A stretch of DNA of 64,000 nt from Lepiota brunneoincarnata (taxonomy: Eukaryota; Basidiomycota; Agaricomycetes; Agaricales; Agaricaceae), in the NCBI GenBank assembly GCA_023014365.1, contig JAEBUN010000037.1:186001-250000 (forward strand). The letters are read 5' to 3'. Position numbers and translations under genes: made by a program. This document shows, piece by piece, positions 44,222 to 56,559 of the stretch (within the stretch, counting starts at the first letter, position 1; every line of letters begins with the position of its first letter). The notes below the pieces were generated by a model, which was not told the DNA's origin, made no database searches, and saw nothing but the letters and a program-made list of their open reading frames with translations.

Positions 44222-46122
44222 ATGTCCAGCTACGCCTTCACTGCGGGCGAGGCCATGTATGGCCTCCAGTTCACGCAACTGAGTGGCTACTTTCACTGTA
44301 CGCTTTCCACGTTCCATTCATAGCGACATCAAGCAGCTGACAGTGCGTTGTCATCAGTACCTGCAATCACTTTGTTCGTCTATGACTCCCTCTGTCTACT
44401 TCCTCAGGAGGTAATTGTATCTTTATACTGGGTATGTTAATGGCTTAATCTATTACAGATTAAATATGTCCATCGGTATGTATACCCGCCACCAGGTCCA
44501 TCCATGACTTCTGTTGATCAGAAGATAGAGACGCGTGGTCGTTAATCCGACTGGTCTACATCTCATTCCGCATCTTGACTTTCCTATATATAATGTATGT
44601 ACTCCAACATTTTTCCTTTACCCACAGACAAGCTAACATAACTCAAGAATTATTATCTATGGTAAGAAATTAACTGCACTCCCAGCTCAGCCCATAGTCC
44701 AATGAAGTGCATGACATTCCAGTCGGGCAAACAACTTTCCATTCCACATCTGTGAATTACTCTCATAGGGAAGATTCACCCCGTTCTAACCCAGATTTCC
44801 ACTTAACAGGTGTAAGGCAACGAGAATATCATTGTCTCTACAGACACCCACTTCAAACTTGCAGGTGCCTAGCTTCCACCTTGATCATTGGATTGTGAGT
44901 CACCTATGTTTAACCTCTTCAAACCAGGACAGCTGTCCAAAAATGCGACAGGGTGATCCGGGTCCTCATTCCTGGACTGATGAAGACATTGCTTGTCCTG
45001 AGACTACGTGCTCTGTGGGACAATAACCTCAAGGGTGGGTATTCTTCGTGTGCCCTGAAGACCAGTTATCAATTTCAATGGCAGTCACGACCCTTCTCTG
45101 TTTGACAGTAACTGGTACGTTCAATAGTTCGGAGGTGTGCATTAATTAACAATGTCCGGTGTAGCTGAACTACTTGTACGTATTGTTTCCAGGATGGTAC
45201 ACCGATAGTCACTGATAACACCTCAGAGCGGTTTGATGTCAACTGTCGTATCTGCGTACATTAACACAAAGTATGGACTCGATTTGTTCCCGTTGCATGG
45301 ATGCTGGACAAACCAACCCATCGACCGGGATAATCTTGAGGCGCATTTCAATGTGGTCAATTCGTTAGTCGATCAAAGATTGATACTCCAAACCCAATAC
45401 TGACATTCCAACAGTACTTGCATACTCATCAGTGCTGGTGCGTCAACCCGTAAAATTGATATATACAAGCGCTTCCAATCACTCTTAGGTGTCGAGCTTC
45501 TGTTAACTCTCATCAAGCTCTACCAGGCTCTAAAGCAACCCGAGCATCCTGGAAACTCATTCCGCAAGAAAATTGGCCACATGAGAAAATTCATGCCTAT
45601 TATTTACGTGTTCTATCGCGATGGGACACTGTTCCTCATTCCGTGAGCACAAGTTTTTTCTACTGTCGCCGTCACACGGTATCCGAGCTGATCTACGCCG
45701 CTTTTATCAGAATTTTTGGTCAGAGCAGAGCAATTCGTCTTATCCGCTATCAATGACCATAATGCCACAGCCATGGCCCCAATCCAAGCATTGGTGCCAC
45801 CGCCTGCGAGTAACATTGTTACATACATGGTCGCTGAGGGGACATAGGTCATCTATATCTTCCACATTCCGCTATGAGGGACTTGATACTCTACTAGATG
45901 GTAAATAGTCATATATTATGTATGCGTAAGGACTTATCATCATCAGTGCAAAAGCGTGTAGCTGAAGCAAAAAAAAAAACTCAATAGGGAACGCGGTTGA
46001 TCATTGGGATCCGTGAAGCCGATTGCAAGCTCACCGAATCCTTGGTTCAGCGGGAGGTCTCGACCATGAGTTTTGATACGAACCGACTATCGCCCACAGG
46101 AACAAATGCCGATTCGGAGTGA
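44222..46122 (+). pseudogene. DUF6533-family gene, inverted copy 3, with a premature stop
   Basis: Same gene as at 11653-13552 and 16236-18104 but on the plus strand: ATG 44222 (MSSYAFTAGEAMYGLQ), stop 46120-46122, 1901 bp. Readable exons: AITLFVYDSLCLLPQE, IKYVHR joined to DAWSLIRLVYISF, VIRVLIPGLMKTLLVLRLR (ALWD follows), AELLVRIVSRM, FPLHGCW, VELLLTLIKLYQALK, YVFYRDGTLFLIP, RLIIGIREADCKLTESL. In the exon beginning AELLV a TAG at 45206-45208 interrupts the frame where both other copies read through, and the exon before the last (45700-45870) is scrambled. It is therefore called a pseudogene, although most exons are still open. Confidence 0.65.
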
Positions 46123-47134
46123 CGGCTAGGAGCAGGGATGCCCCTACTCGAACAGGAAGGGGCGGGATAGCACGCTGTCGTTCTGGGGTTTGGTTTCTTA
46201 CACATGTATCGTTTCGTTTGGTGGTATCAGAGCTATTAACATGGGCAAACGCTGCATCGAATACCTACCCAGATTGTGTGAGTGAATTTGAAGCGAATTA
46301 CATATCTACCAGAGGGCTCAGGGTTCTGTGGCTGGGAGCTGGTGTTTCCCCGACATCACGCACCACGCTCCAGGATACACCATCTAGCTCCAAAAGTCCG
46401 CCAAGGATGCCTCCGGGGGAAATGAAGTCCCTGACGGGCCTGGGCGGGGGTTCCCGATACTGAGCGCCCCGTGGCACTGATCGGTGCTTTGCCTTGAGCC
46501 AAGTTTCTGTCGTATCTCCATTTTTTCGACTGGGCAGCACTTATCACCAGAAAAGATGCCCCTAGCAGACATATCCCGAGCCCTTTGTGCACGACGAACA
46601 TACTCGTTCTTGAGCATATTCGTGTCCAATCTGACTCGGCGTATGATAAAACAACAGCACAGGTTAAGAACCAACCCCAGCCAAATCAACGGGTTGATAT
46701 AACCATCAAAGAGAGGAAAAAAAGAGAGCCTGGATGAAGTTGAGAGCGATGGAACCAGGCCAGCGATCCCTCCGATCGATCGAGAACCTCACCTTCATTC
46801 TGATAATCAAGCCAACTCGAAATCAGCAGCACGAGATGCATGATATTGAATCTAGGGGCTTGAAGTGATAATTTCAATTTCAACATGCCCTATTACCGCT
46901 ACACTGGCCAAACCTATCTTTAACTCTAGCTTCCAAAATAATCACTCGTCAATAGCTTGGTCTCAACCCTTGTTCCCCGCACTATACTAAATCCATGGCG
47001 AAAATATGTCAAATTGAATCGGAATCTTCTGGGGGTAAAGTTAGCGAGGTTCACCCAATGGCTCCACACCCTTCACCATGAGTAGTCCTGACCAAAAATG
47101 AGAAGGAAATCAACAAAAGCGGACAGCACATCCA
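46123..47134. other. Downstream flank of DUF6533 copy 3
   Basis: 46130-46450 matches the 3' flanks of copies 1 and 2 in inverted orientation. 46940-47110 is the 3' flank of YPP1, duplicated at 41120-41340. No gene is called. Confidence 0.45.
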
Positions 47135-50100
47135 TCAGATACACCACCCCAGTGCGCTCTGTATATCTCGAACTCCCCGCCCTTCTGATACCTTAAGAGC
47201 AGTTTTCAGCGCTTCCCTTTCCCTTTCCTTCCGCTGTTGTAGACCATAAGCCTTTGCCAAGAAATACCACGCCTCAGGGACATCCCAGCCTTTCCCCCTG
47301 GTCAAATGTACGAGCAACCCCGCGGCAAGGTCAACATTGCTGGGATCTGGCTCATCCTTGTGTCCGATACTTGTCATCAATGAAGTCGAATTTGAATTGA
47401 GAGTAAAAGTGGGGGATGTATCACCAGCGCTGGCAACAGGAGAAGTTGGCATAGTCTTCTGAGTGGATTTGGATGGTACTGGGGTGAGGTAGAGACGACT
47501 CAGGTGAATAGTCGCGGCCACGTCGTCTGTGCTTATGAACAGCGCTTTTTGCAGCGCATCGATGGCATGTTGGTGGTGACCTAGAGCGAAATAGCATAGT
47601 CCAAGCTGATGAAGGGAGTTTCAGCGAATCTAGCATAACGATCTTCGCAGAGGTGCATACGCACCTGGACCCAAACAGCCGGGTTACCCTCGTCTCGCAC
47701 CTCGGCCTCTTGAATCGCACCCTTGGCCTGCTCGATCTTCCCTAACCTCCTAAACGTCGCCGCAGACATCAACCACAGATTGCTCAGTAGCCGGTTCTCT
47801 CTTGCTTGACGACTGGTGGGCTTCAACTCCTGCTGTGATGCTGGGGGTTGGACGGGAGGCGGGGGCGGTGGAGGTGGTGGCGATCCTGTCGGTGTCCGGT
47901 CATTGAACTGTATGAATGACCCGAGGCGGCGCCGAGAATGGATCGACGAGGCTTGGTACGAAGCGTTACGTATCACCTCGTGGAAATCTGCATGTACAAG
48001 TGTCCTCAGTTAGCCCAACCTACACGCCCAGAAAAACAATGTAAAGCGTACTCGGCGATGAATTCGTTCTCCTCAAATTAAGATGGTGATGTTTAGAGAC
48101 ACCATGCCCGATCTTTCTTGAAACCGCTGAAATTCCCGCTCGTCCCTTGTGCACACGGTCCTTCAACATCTGCTGTACCTTCTTACTCTTCGACGTGTCT
48201 CCTTGGTCGATTGAAATAGACCTCTTCACGCGCAAGCCATTGATCTTTGGTTTTTCCTTATCCTTCTCCCATTCTTTTTCTGAAAGAATGTCCTCCGGTG
48301 AATGTGGTACGTCGTGATACAGCTTCCCAGGCTCAGGCGTAGCAGGTGAGATGGTAATAGGTATAGGGGCAACGAGTTGGTCGTATTGCTCTTGATCGGG
48401 GGATGGGATCACCCCGGTTGTGTTACCAGCTGTTGATTCGTGTGTCATCACAAAAGTTTTATGGCCCGTCATACTAAGAGGTGCCGAACTTTCCATCGAC
48501 AGACGGTGGGAAGCTTCACAAGGAGGTTAAGTTTTTACACTACCCGCGAGAAACAGAACGACCCACCTTCAGGAGAATGCATAACACCTTTCTTTTCTGC
48601 AATCCACGAGAACACTTCAATCCACTTAAGTTCAGCACCTTCGGGCCCTTTGACAACCTCCGTCAACGCTGCCTGCGTCATCCTTAATTGCAGACCATAT
48701 TCATACAGATCCCTCCGCGAAGGAAGGCTTTTCTCCAACATCGACCCCAGCAGTTCAGAAGCAAGAGGCGCACCCGTTTCTGACTCTCCCAACACATAAG
48801 CAGGCTTTGGTGCAGGGGTGGGCTCCGAACACGAAGAAGTCGGGGATCCGCTTCTGTCCCCATCGACAACGGATGCCTTGCTCTCGACGGCTATGGTGTC
48901 TTTTACCTCCGCCTCTTCCCCAACCCCACCCTCCTCGTCCCCAAGTTCTTCAGAAATCTCTTCATCCAACCCAGCCCCTCTCTCCAAGATCTCTGCTGCC
49001 TCTTTCCACCTTTCTTGTGTGGTCAACAAAAGGCCAAGGAGGTGCCAGTAGCGGATCTCCTTGGGATCGCCCTCCAGAGCCGAACCAGCACTCTCGACTG
49101 CTTTACGTAGATCCTGGGATGGACCTGCACGGGCAAAGGAAAGAGCAAGGTGGTAGTATCCAGACGAAGTTGGCTGGACTTCAATGGAGCGAGTAAAACA
49201 GTTGTGGGCTTCTTCGAGGCGCTGCGGGCGGGTGTAAGGATCCTCCTCTGTGACCAGGCTTCATACTAAGATATTGTACATCGTGCATGAGGGAAAAGCG
49301 CAGAGCGCACCTTTAAGTGCCATAACCGAGTTCCATATTCCTTCCGCGAGGAAAATACTAGCCACCAACACTTTTCTCTCCTTGTTCAACCTCGATCTTG
49401 CCTTTTCAATCAATGTCCCCGCGTACCTCACATCATCAATACTCTCCGGGTCGGCTGAAGCTGCGGCGAACCTGCAGAGCATCCGAATGCCAAAAATAAG
49501 GGTTTCCACCCAAAGATCGTCTAAATCCACATCTTCTTTCACGCCTTCCTTCTTTGCTAGCCAGGCCTTACCGACGATTTGAACGTACAGTTTCAGCGTT
49601 CGTTTAGCGAGGGCAGTATCACCAGCAAGGTGGAACAAACGTGTCATGTGCCGGTATATTCTGGGTGAATTGAACGTGTACCGGGTGGCCCACCACAGTA
49701 TCTAAATCCCAGAACAAGATTAACCCTTGTTGCAGCCAGGGAAGAGCAGATGGCGAGATATGAGAGATGCATACATCAATGACCCAACCTGCATGCTCGC
49801 CCACTCCACCACTAGCCTCCCATACAGCCACGCAAAGGTCAACAAATTCCTCGACTTTGACGTTCCGTTCCTCTGCGTGGGGAAATTTTGTGCACGAACT
49901 CAGGATAGCTCGATAATCTTGCGCTAGAGATCGTGCTTGTGACAGCCATCTCGGTGACCTAGGCATATAGACGGGCGATCCAGAGAGAATGCGATAGCGA
50001 AGGGTGAATGCGCGGAGGTATAATGTGGAAACTGTGGAGCGATGCGCAGTTCGGAAGCTGGATGGCCATGTAGTACTACAAGTTGTGTAGTGACCGAACC

Positions 50101-51114
50101 ACTGCCATAATGATTCACTTTGGGAACTGGTGTCGTCGTGATGAACGTCACACATGCGTGAGCTGAGAACGATAGCACGCCAGAGCAATCGTTCAACCCA
50201 TCGCCACATCTCTCGAAGCTGAAGGAAGGGTGTGAAGTCGAGTTTGCCAGTAGATTGGGTGGTGGATGACAGGGTGAATTCGGAGGTGAGGATGGCGAAG
50301 AGTGGTATGGCGGAGACATATGCACGAAGTGCCTGTTGGGGTTCCGAGGGCTTAAATCTCTCGTATGACATTCCTTATGACTTGTCAGAATTTGGAGCAA
50401 GTGAAAAAAGCAACGAGTACCTTGCAGGCATATGCTCCGGAAAGTCTCTGTCATCGCCCAACCACGACCGTCTCGCACCTCGGGCACAGGGGTAACGTGA
50501 ACAGTGGAGAATGTTGCCGTGATCGACAGAACTGAAGCTTCCGTCCGCGATGCGGGGGTAAGGAGTGAACCAGCATTCGAATGCATCGGGGCTTGAGTTG
50601 GGATATGGTTCTGAATTAGCGGGATATCTGATACCCTGGAAAGGTGTTCTAGACACTCTCCTGGCTTATCCAGAGCATAGGCGTAGTACGCTAGAGCGAA
50701 GTGGAGGGACTGGGGAAATGAATCAGGTGTAAGCGATAACAGGCAGTTGGAGCTCACGTTAGCATTTGACAACTTTAAGGACTTCAGAACGTCGTATCTC
50801 GCAAGCACCTCTTCAGGCTGCCCTCGACCCAATATGCACTCATTGCCCACACCCACTGGGGGTCTCGTTTCATTGCCAACAACATCTTCATCATCGATAT
50901 CGGTCGAGAGGAGGGAGGCGAGGACGCGGGTCTGCTCGGCAACCTCTGCGACTTCCTTGTATCCTCTACAATGTTTGTTGAACTTACGAAAGAGCTCGGA
51001 CCAGGGCAGCAATACGCCGTTGTAGGCCTTGGCTGGGTGAGTTGTGCGCCATTGACCACCGGTGAGTGCTGCACGTAGCTGCAGCCAGTAATGCTGTTCT
51101 TTTGTGCTGGACAT
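47135..51114 (-). CDS. YPP1: YPP1/TTC7-type TPR protein
   Basis: Eight exons on the minus strand: 51114-50758, 50709-50421, 50373-49775, 49701-49311, 49247-48567, 48513-48052, 47987-47665, 47605-47135, giving 1190 codons in phase. The N-terminus (TGGQWRTTHPAKAYNGVLLP, WSELFRKFNKHC) is typical of fungal Ypp1. TPR-like helices occur at IEVQPTSSGYYHLALSFARA, DPKEIRYWHLLGLLLTTQER, FRRLGKIEQAKGAIQEAEVR and LGLCYFALGHHQHAIDALQK. A Pro9 run precedes the last TPR group (about 47860-47885), and a basic/Ser linker (KRSISIDQGDTSKSKK) lies in exon 6. Ypp1 (yeast) and TTC7 (animals) bind Efr3 and the PI4-kinase Stt4/PI4KA and hold the kinase at the plasma membrane for PI4P synthesis. The first intron is 48 nt, a multiple of three, so its retention would keep the frame. 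The gene starts head-to-head with DPH2. Confidence 0.9.
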
Positions 51115-51238
51115 TTTACGAGGATATCTGTATTATGGCGACCATGCGATGTTGGCGCCGTGGTGGATAGTGAGGAAGAGGAATTTCTTGGACTCAGCCC
51201 GTCACGCGACCGTGACGTATGTGTTCCACCCCTTTGAC
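51115..51238. promoter_or_regulatory. Shared 124-bp divergent promoter of YPP1 and DPH2
   Basis: Start codons are at 51114 (minus) and 51239 (plus). The short spacing implies a bidirectional promoter. No TATA box is seen. Confidence 0.6.
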
Positions 51239-53157
51239 ATGAGCACAGAGACCACTGCGTTTTCGACAGTCGGAGAGAGCGCTATTACACGCACTATCGA
51301 TGTTATCCAAGACACCACTGCCGACCAGCTTCCTGTAGAAGGTTTTGACGACTTTTATGATATCCAACGGACGGCGGATGAAATAATCAGAGGCAACTAC
51401 CGGCGGGTGTGCTTAACGTAATATCTCCCCGTGGTCCGTCTAACTGGTTCTAGATAGCTTTGCAGTTTCCTGATGAACTTCTCCATGACTCGGTACCGAT
51501 TTTCAGGCGCCTGAAACCGAAGATTGGCCCTGACAGGGAGCTCTATGTCCTCGCAGACACATCATATGGCAGGCAGGCTTCCCCGACCTCTACACAGATC
51601 AATGCAGTCTGACGTATCGCTTGTAGCTGTTGCGTAGACGAGGTGGCTGCTCAACATGTCAACGCGGATGCGATGGTTCACTATGGCCATGCGTGCATGA
51701 GTCTGTTAGTGGATACCCCATTAAATCATTGCTGGATCTGAATCTCAATAGAACATCCCGCCTGCCGGTCTTGTACGTCTTCGGGAAGAAGAAACTTGAC
51801 ATCCAAGAATGCATCTCCAAGCTCGTCGTGGCCTACAAATCCCACCAGCCTGATAGGCCTTCCCAGATAGCCTTGTTCCGGCATGAACTCGCATATTCCC
51901 ATCTCGCAGGTGATGATATCTCACCACCACCAGCTTTCAATCAAGATCTGACAAGGACAACAGAGGAAATACTCAAGAATCTTCAGACCGCATTCGAACC
52001 GCTGAATATCACAATTCGTTACACCAATCCGAAAACTAAATCAACACCAACTGATCCTGCACCTCTATCACCTTCCAATGATCACGGCATCATATTCTAC
52101 ATAGGCGGCGAAAGTCTTTCCCTTACCAACCTTTTGATGACCAACGGATCTTGCGACGTTAGTAGATCCCCCCTCAAGTGCCTACCATAGTTCCACTCAC
52201 CCCCCCCCCACCCAGGTTTTCTCCTACAACCCCTTAACCAACACCAGCAAGCTCGAATCCGCCAAAACGAACAAAATACTCATGCGGCGATACGTCGTCG
52301 TTCAGCAAGCACGCGACGCAGACGTCTTTGGCATCCTCGTAGGAACCCTTGGAGTCGGTACGTCCCTTCTCCCCACTCATAAAGTTGCAACCCCCCTACT
52401 CAACACAAACACACACACCCACACCTAAAAGCATCTTATCTCCCACTCATAAAATACCTTCGCAACCTCCTCTCCTCGCACCACAAAAAATTCTACACAA
52501 TCAGTGTCGGAAAACTCAGCCCATCCAAACTCGCCAACTTTCTCGAAATCGAATGTTTCGTCATCGTTGCGTGCCCGGAGAATAGCTTTATCGAGTTGAA
52601 AGAGTTTTTCAAACCTATTGTGACCCCATTTGAACTCGAGATGGCACTCAGGACAGAGTTGAGCTGGACGGGGAGGTATGTACTCGATTTTGATCGGGTT
52701 ATCCAGGAAGGTGGAATGAGCAAGGGCGGAGAGATGCAGGGGGAAGAGGAAAGCAAGAATGGCGGAGATGGGGAGGAAGAAGAGGACGATCTAGACCAAC
52801 CCGTATTTTCACTCGTCACTGGAAAATATCGCCATGTGAAGCGGTACGGCGGAAGAAAAATCGCGGAAGCACCAGCGATATCGGATTCCGGGGAAATCGT
52901 ACCGAGGAATCAAGACAACGTTATGGTGAAAGTAGACGATAGCGCCGCCGGTAAGTCACAGTCCCTACAGATTGTGGGATCGTTGTTTCTAATAAAAATT
53001 CCTCTCTGCTTCAGCCCAATTCCTGCAGACAAGGAGCTACAAGGGATTGGAGGTACGACTGGGAGAGGACGCACCAAGCATGTTGGAACAAGGCCGGAGT
53101 GGGATCGCTAGAGGTTATCAAACCGACTATGGTGTTTCTGATAGCACAAACATTTAA
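51239..53157 (+). CDS. DPH2: Diphthamide biosynthesis protein 2
   Basis: Seven exons: 51239-51406, 51454-51572, 51627-51704, 51752-52157, 52216-52357, 52432-52950, 53015-53157, 524 codons in phase. The Dph1/Dph2 fold shows [31 protein letters not shown] (cysteine at the exon 2/3 join), [21 protein letters not shown], and the C-terminal [13 protein letters not shown] with [12 protein letters not shown]. An acidic Gly/Glu-rich insert lies in exon 6 (about 52700-52795). Dph2 partners Dph1 in the radical-SAM-like [4Fe-4S] complex that adds the 3-amino-3-carboxypropyl group to a histidine of eEF2, the first diphthamide step, in the cytosol. Intron 2 (51573-51626) starts with GC rather than GT. The start was chosen as the only ATG before [19 protein letters not shown] that leaves a sensible divergent spacing. 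Confidence 0.92.
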
Positions 53158-53593
53158 GCGCCATATGTAACCTACACGACTTAGAACATTGGGGTGGCCA
53201 CTTGGCTACGTGAGAACGATCGACGCTCGGAATACCGATCATATACGGTAGAATACAAACAACGGGGTCATCGCCTCGACGTGTCTCAGGTTTCCACCTA
53301 CTACCTCTCTGCCAGCATAAAACTGCTCGGAACTGCACAGTATACTACCGAACATCACCTGCTTGTTTTCGCTCCCGCTGTGCCCCTGTATCTCAATCTA
53401 TTCACAATTTCTCTGTCTGCAGCTTTTCCCTTCCCGAATTCACTTACCGTCCCCACAGATCCCACCACTGAGAAAAACATCTAAGCTTACGACAAGCCTG
53501 AGACGGAGAAGTAACTACTTCTCCTCGGACGTTGGAATTTGGAATTCGGTGGTCAATGCACTCAACACTTTGTCCCCTTGTCCACTATCATAA
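53158..53593. repeat. LTR-like sequence related to the next solo LTR
   Basis: 53193-53235 ('tggccacttggctacg...gacgctcgg') resembles the beginning of the solo LTR at 53605-53655 ('agcctcctggctacg...gagcgtcgg'). It may be a truncated older copy. No gene is recognised. Confidence 0.3.
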
Positions 53594-54140
53594 TGTGGGA
53601 GTAGCCTCCTGGCTACGCGTGGAAACGATACGGAAGAGGACGAGCGTCGGACTCAGATGACGAACGACGGAACGGAGCGACGACCCTGGGCCACGCGTAC
53701 CCTCGGTCTTCAGATAAGTCCCCTCCCGTTGAAATATATGTAAATTTTTCTTCATTCCTTAAGTTTTTCTACACCTTTAGTACAGCCGTTCCCTCTCCTT
53801 CCTTCTAGCTACCTTTTCCTTCCTAGCGTACGTGTAAGTTTTTCTCCAGGTTCCTGTTTCACGAAAATCTGTCTTCGCTACATTTTGTTTCACTTACACG
53901 GCCTCTCGTAGTTATACAATTTCGCTCCTTTTCGTGTACGTTCGCTGTCTTCTCTGATAACCGATGAATAACGTAGTATTACTTTCTTTACCGTATTTAA
54001 TGTAGAAGTGGGAGGATTCGTCCTGGAGTGAAAAAAAAATATTTACTCTCTATCTCGAAAGACTTGTCGCGATCCCTCCCTCTTCTTGACTCAGCTCAAC
54101 GGCGCTTGCCTCCCCTCTCGAACTCGCAAACCTTCATACA
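53594..54140 (+). mobile_element. Probable solo LTR
   Basis: A 547-bp segment beginning TGTGGGAG and ending CATACA (TG...CA) is flanked by ATAA on both sides (53590-53593 and 54141-54144). The start resembles the LTR start of the Ty3/Gypsy element at 28451 in layout (tg.aggtggg..), but the rest differs. No coding capacity. A 4-bp flank match can arise by chance, so the borders are provisional. Confidence 0.45.
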
Positions 54141-54144
54141 ATAA

Positions 54145-55028
54145 GATTAAGGAACAAGTTTTTCCCAGAACATCCGATCATCCCTCACCTACCCCCGTCG
54201 GCTTATCCCGCTCCGACACTCACACATCCCCTGGTGAAGTGACTGTCTCAACGGGGCCTCGCACCTGCAGGAGAATATGACTACCCCAACACATTGAATA
54301 CGGCGCGAACCTGACTCGATAATCAGCCCTCAAGGCCTTTTCGATCTCACGACCTCCCGACCATCAGACGAGCCCGAACCAAATTAATCGTACGTCTCCG
54401 TGCATATGGGGAATTTCCCGATCAAATGATCTACTATGCTTAACTACGTGGCTATCCGCCTCCATGCACATATACGATCAAATTCTTATCTCTGGCGGAT
54501 CTAGTGGGTCAACCTGCCTTTTCCTGTCTCGCTCCTCACCCCGCCCCGTTTTCCTCCTTCCAATCCCCCCTGCTGCACATCCAACATCGCACGTTGTATC
54601 AACTTTTACCCAGATCTCATCTATGGAGAGTCTATCCTCAAGTGTGAGATCTTGAGATCAGTTCCTAGCGGCTTCCATTCCACATATCCTTGTACTCGAT
54701 CTGTCGTGATTGGCCAGGACGTGTCCGTCCTATCAAGTGCATATGCCAAGGGAGCAAAGGTGTGGAGAAGTGGTATAAACTGGGATAAACCGAGTGAAGG
54801 GCGATGAAAGAACGGATCTGAAGCCGATGATTCTAGCAAACAGTGGCAGATGGACAACAAAAAAATACAGCCGGTCGAACGCAACTTTGAAATTCATTTC
54901 AGGGTGGCCAGCAGGAGCCGACGAGACCTGGCATTAGACCCTGTTGCAAAATAGTCGTGCCTCCCCGCATATAATCGGCTATTTTCCATGGGGAGTCACC
55001 ACCCACAAATCCAACCCCTCTCTGCGCT
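54145..55028. other. Upstream region of the prenyltransferase gene
   Basis: No gene recognised. AT-rich stretch CATATAAT at 54968-54975 is about 55 bp upstream of the DMATS ATG and could be its TATA region. Confidence 0.4.
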
Positions 55029-56559
55029 ATGACTGTCGTCGTTAATTCCCCATCGTGTGTATCAACTACCCGTCGGTTGGGGATTGCCCCGCTTTACTGC
55101 CTCCTCTTCCGGAACCCGGAAATCGATCCTTGTTTGGATGTGAGTAAATCTTCCCTCTCATCTTTCTTACCCCCAGGAAGTAGACATATTTGGAAACTAC
55201 AGCGCAGCACCGAGTTTCTCGGGTCCGCATATTGGAAGCAAGAAATCGGGCAGAGACTGCAGCGTCTCTTCAACCGTGTATCGTGCCCCACAGGTGCACG
55301 CGACGACTTCATGACCTACATTGAACACGAAATTATACCACATCTCGGACCAACACCGCTGGAATATACAGTGCGCGGATTACAACCATGCACGTTCTTC
55401 TCCGATGATCACACCCCGATGGAGTTTATCTGGGTAGTCGATGCGGACGGCAAAATGTCCATCCGGTTTGCTATGGAGCACCTTTGTTCCGTCGATGGCA
55501 CGCCAAGTTCTATACCCGTGTGGATGGAATCGCTTCAGAGGTTGCGCACTTGGAATCGTACCAAAGCATGGTCCCTCGAATGGGCAGATATCTGCCGAAA
55601 GACTTTGATTTCTCATTCGACAGGCGGGGGGAATGATGCCGACCATCCATCACAGTTCTTCTTCGGTAGGTCGGTCAATCACTTAATCTTATTAATACCT
55701 GAAATTAATGTGAAGTGCAACAAGGTGGTGACTTCTCTCGTGGCTCAATGGTCGGCAAACTTTACTTTCTTCCTCATCTACGCGCGAAAGAGATGGGACT
55801 CACCCAGTGCGACCTTGTCACTGAGTGCCTATCTCACATTGGCCTCTCCAAGCCTTGGGAGCGCGTACTCGCGTATATGCACGCTATTCCCGAGACCCAC
55901 CGACCCATTCCGGATATGGTTGCTATCGATTGCGTCCCTTCGGACTACAACCGTTTCAAAGTATACTTCCGATCTGACGCGACAACCCTGGAGGAAGTCA
56001 CTCATATAGTTCGCTTGGGCGGTGCTCTTGATCATGATCCTCTTATCAAACAGACAGTCGACCTGGTCGAACAGCTTTGGAGCTTATTCTTCCCTGGGGC
56101 CGGCCGCTACCAACCTATCAAGCCCTCCCGTCCCCGTTCCCGTCTTCGTTCCCGACTCCATCCCCGGAGAGCCGCTCATGGGTTCCTGATCTATTTCGAG
56201 ATGAAGCTTGGATCAGACAGGTTTTTGCCCAAGGTTTACTTCCCCGTCCGTCATTATTGTGAGAGCGACGCTTTCATCGCGAACGCCATATCTCAATTCT
56301 ACGCCACGACCAATGAGGAATTCTCAAGGAGATATTTTAGTGACATACGGAACCTTTTGTGAGTTGATGAGTCTTTTGTTTTTCCGCCCCCTTCTCCCCA
56401 AAGCGCTGACGAAGGCATAATTTTCTTAACAGCCGACACCGTGATCTGTCGAGTCGGACAGGAATTCATACTTATGTTGGTTGCTGTATTCGAAAAGGTG
56501 GTCCTCAGTTGTCGATGTATCTGAGCCCTGAAGCCTTTGCCCCGGAAAGATCTTTTTAA
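55029..56559 (+). CDS. DMATS-type aromatic prenyltransferase
   Basis: Three exons: 55029-55665, 55716-56358, 56433-56559, 468 codons in phase, a usual length for the family. Family marks in order: EYTVRGLQPCTFFSDDHTPM with MEFIWVV, VWMESLQRLRTW, RGSMVGKLYFLPHLRA (basic, diphosphate-binding strand), RFKVYFRSDATTLEEVTHIV, GFLIYFEMK, FLPKVYFPVRHYCESDAFIA and IHTYVGCC followed by LSMYLSPEAFAPERS. These are the ABBA-barrel strands of fungal dimethylallyltryptophan synthase-like enzymes, which move a prenyl group from DMAPP onto an indole or other aromatic ring in secondary metabolism. The N-terminal 45 residues (SPSCVSTTRRLGIAPLYCLL...) look less conserved, so the start may differ. No other biosynthetic gene is within 10 kb on the right, and only housekeeping genes lie on the left, so the substrate cannot be guessed. 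Confidence 0.9.

Noticed and set aside
46212..46223. TGGTATCAGAGC, identical to the common Ty1/Copia primer-binding site
   Set aside because: It lies in the 3' flank of DUF6533 copy 3; the matching place beside copy 2 (about 16165 minus) has related but different bases, and there is no LTR before it or coding region after it.
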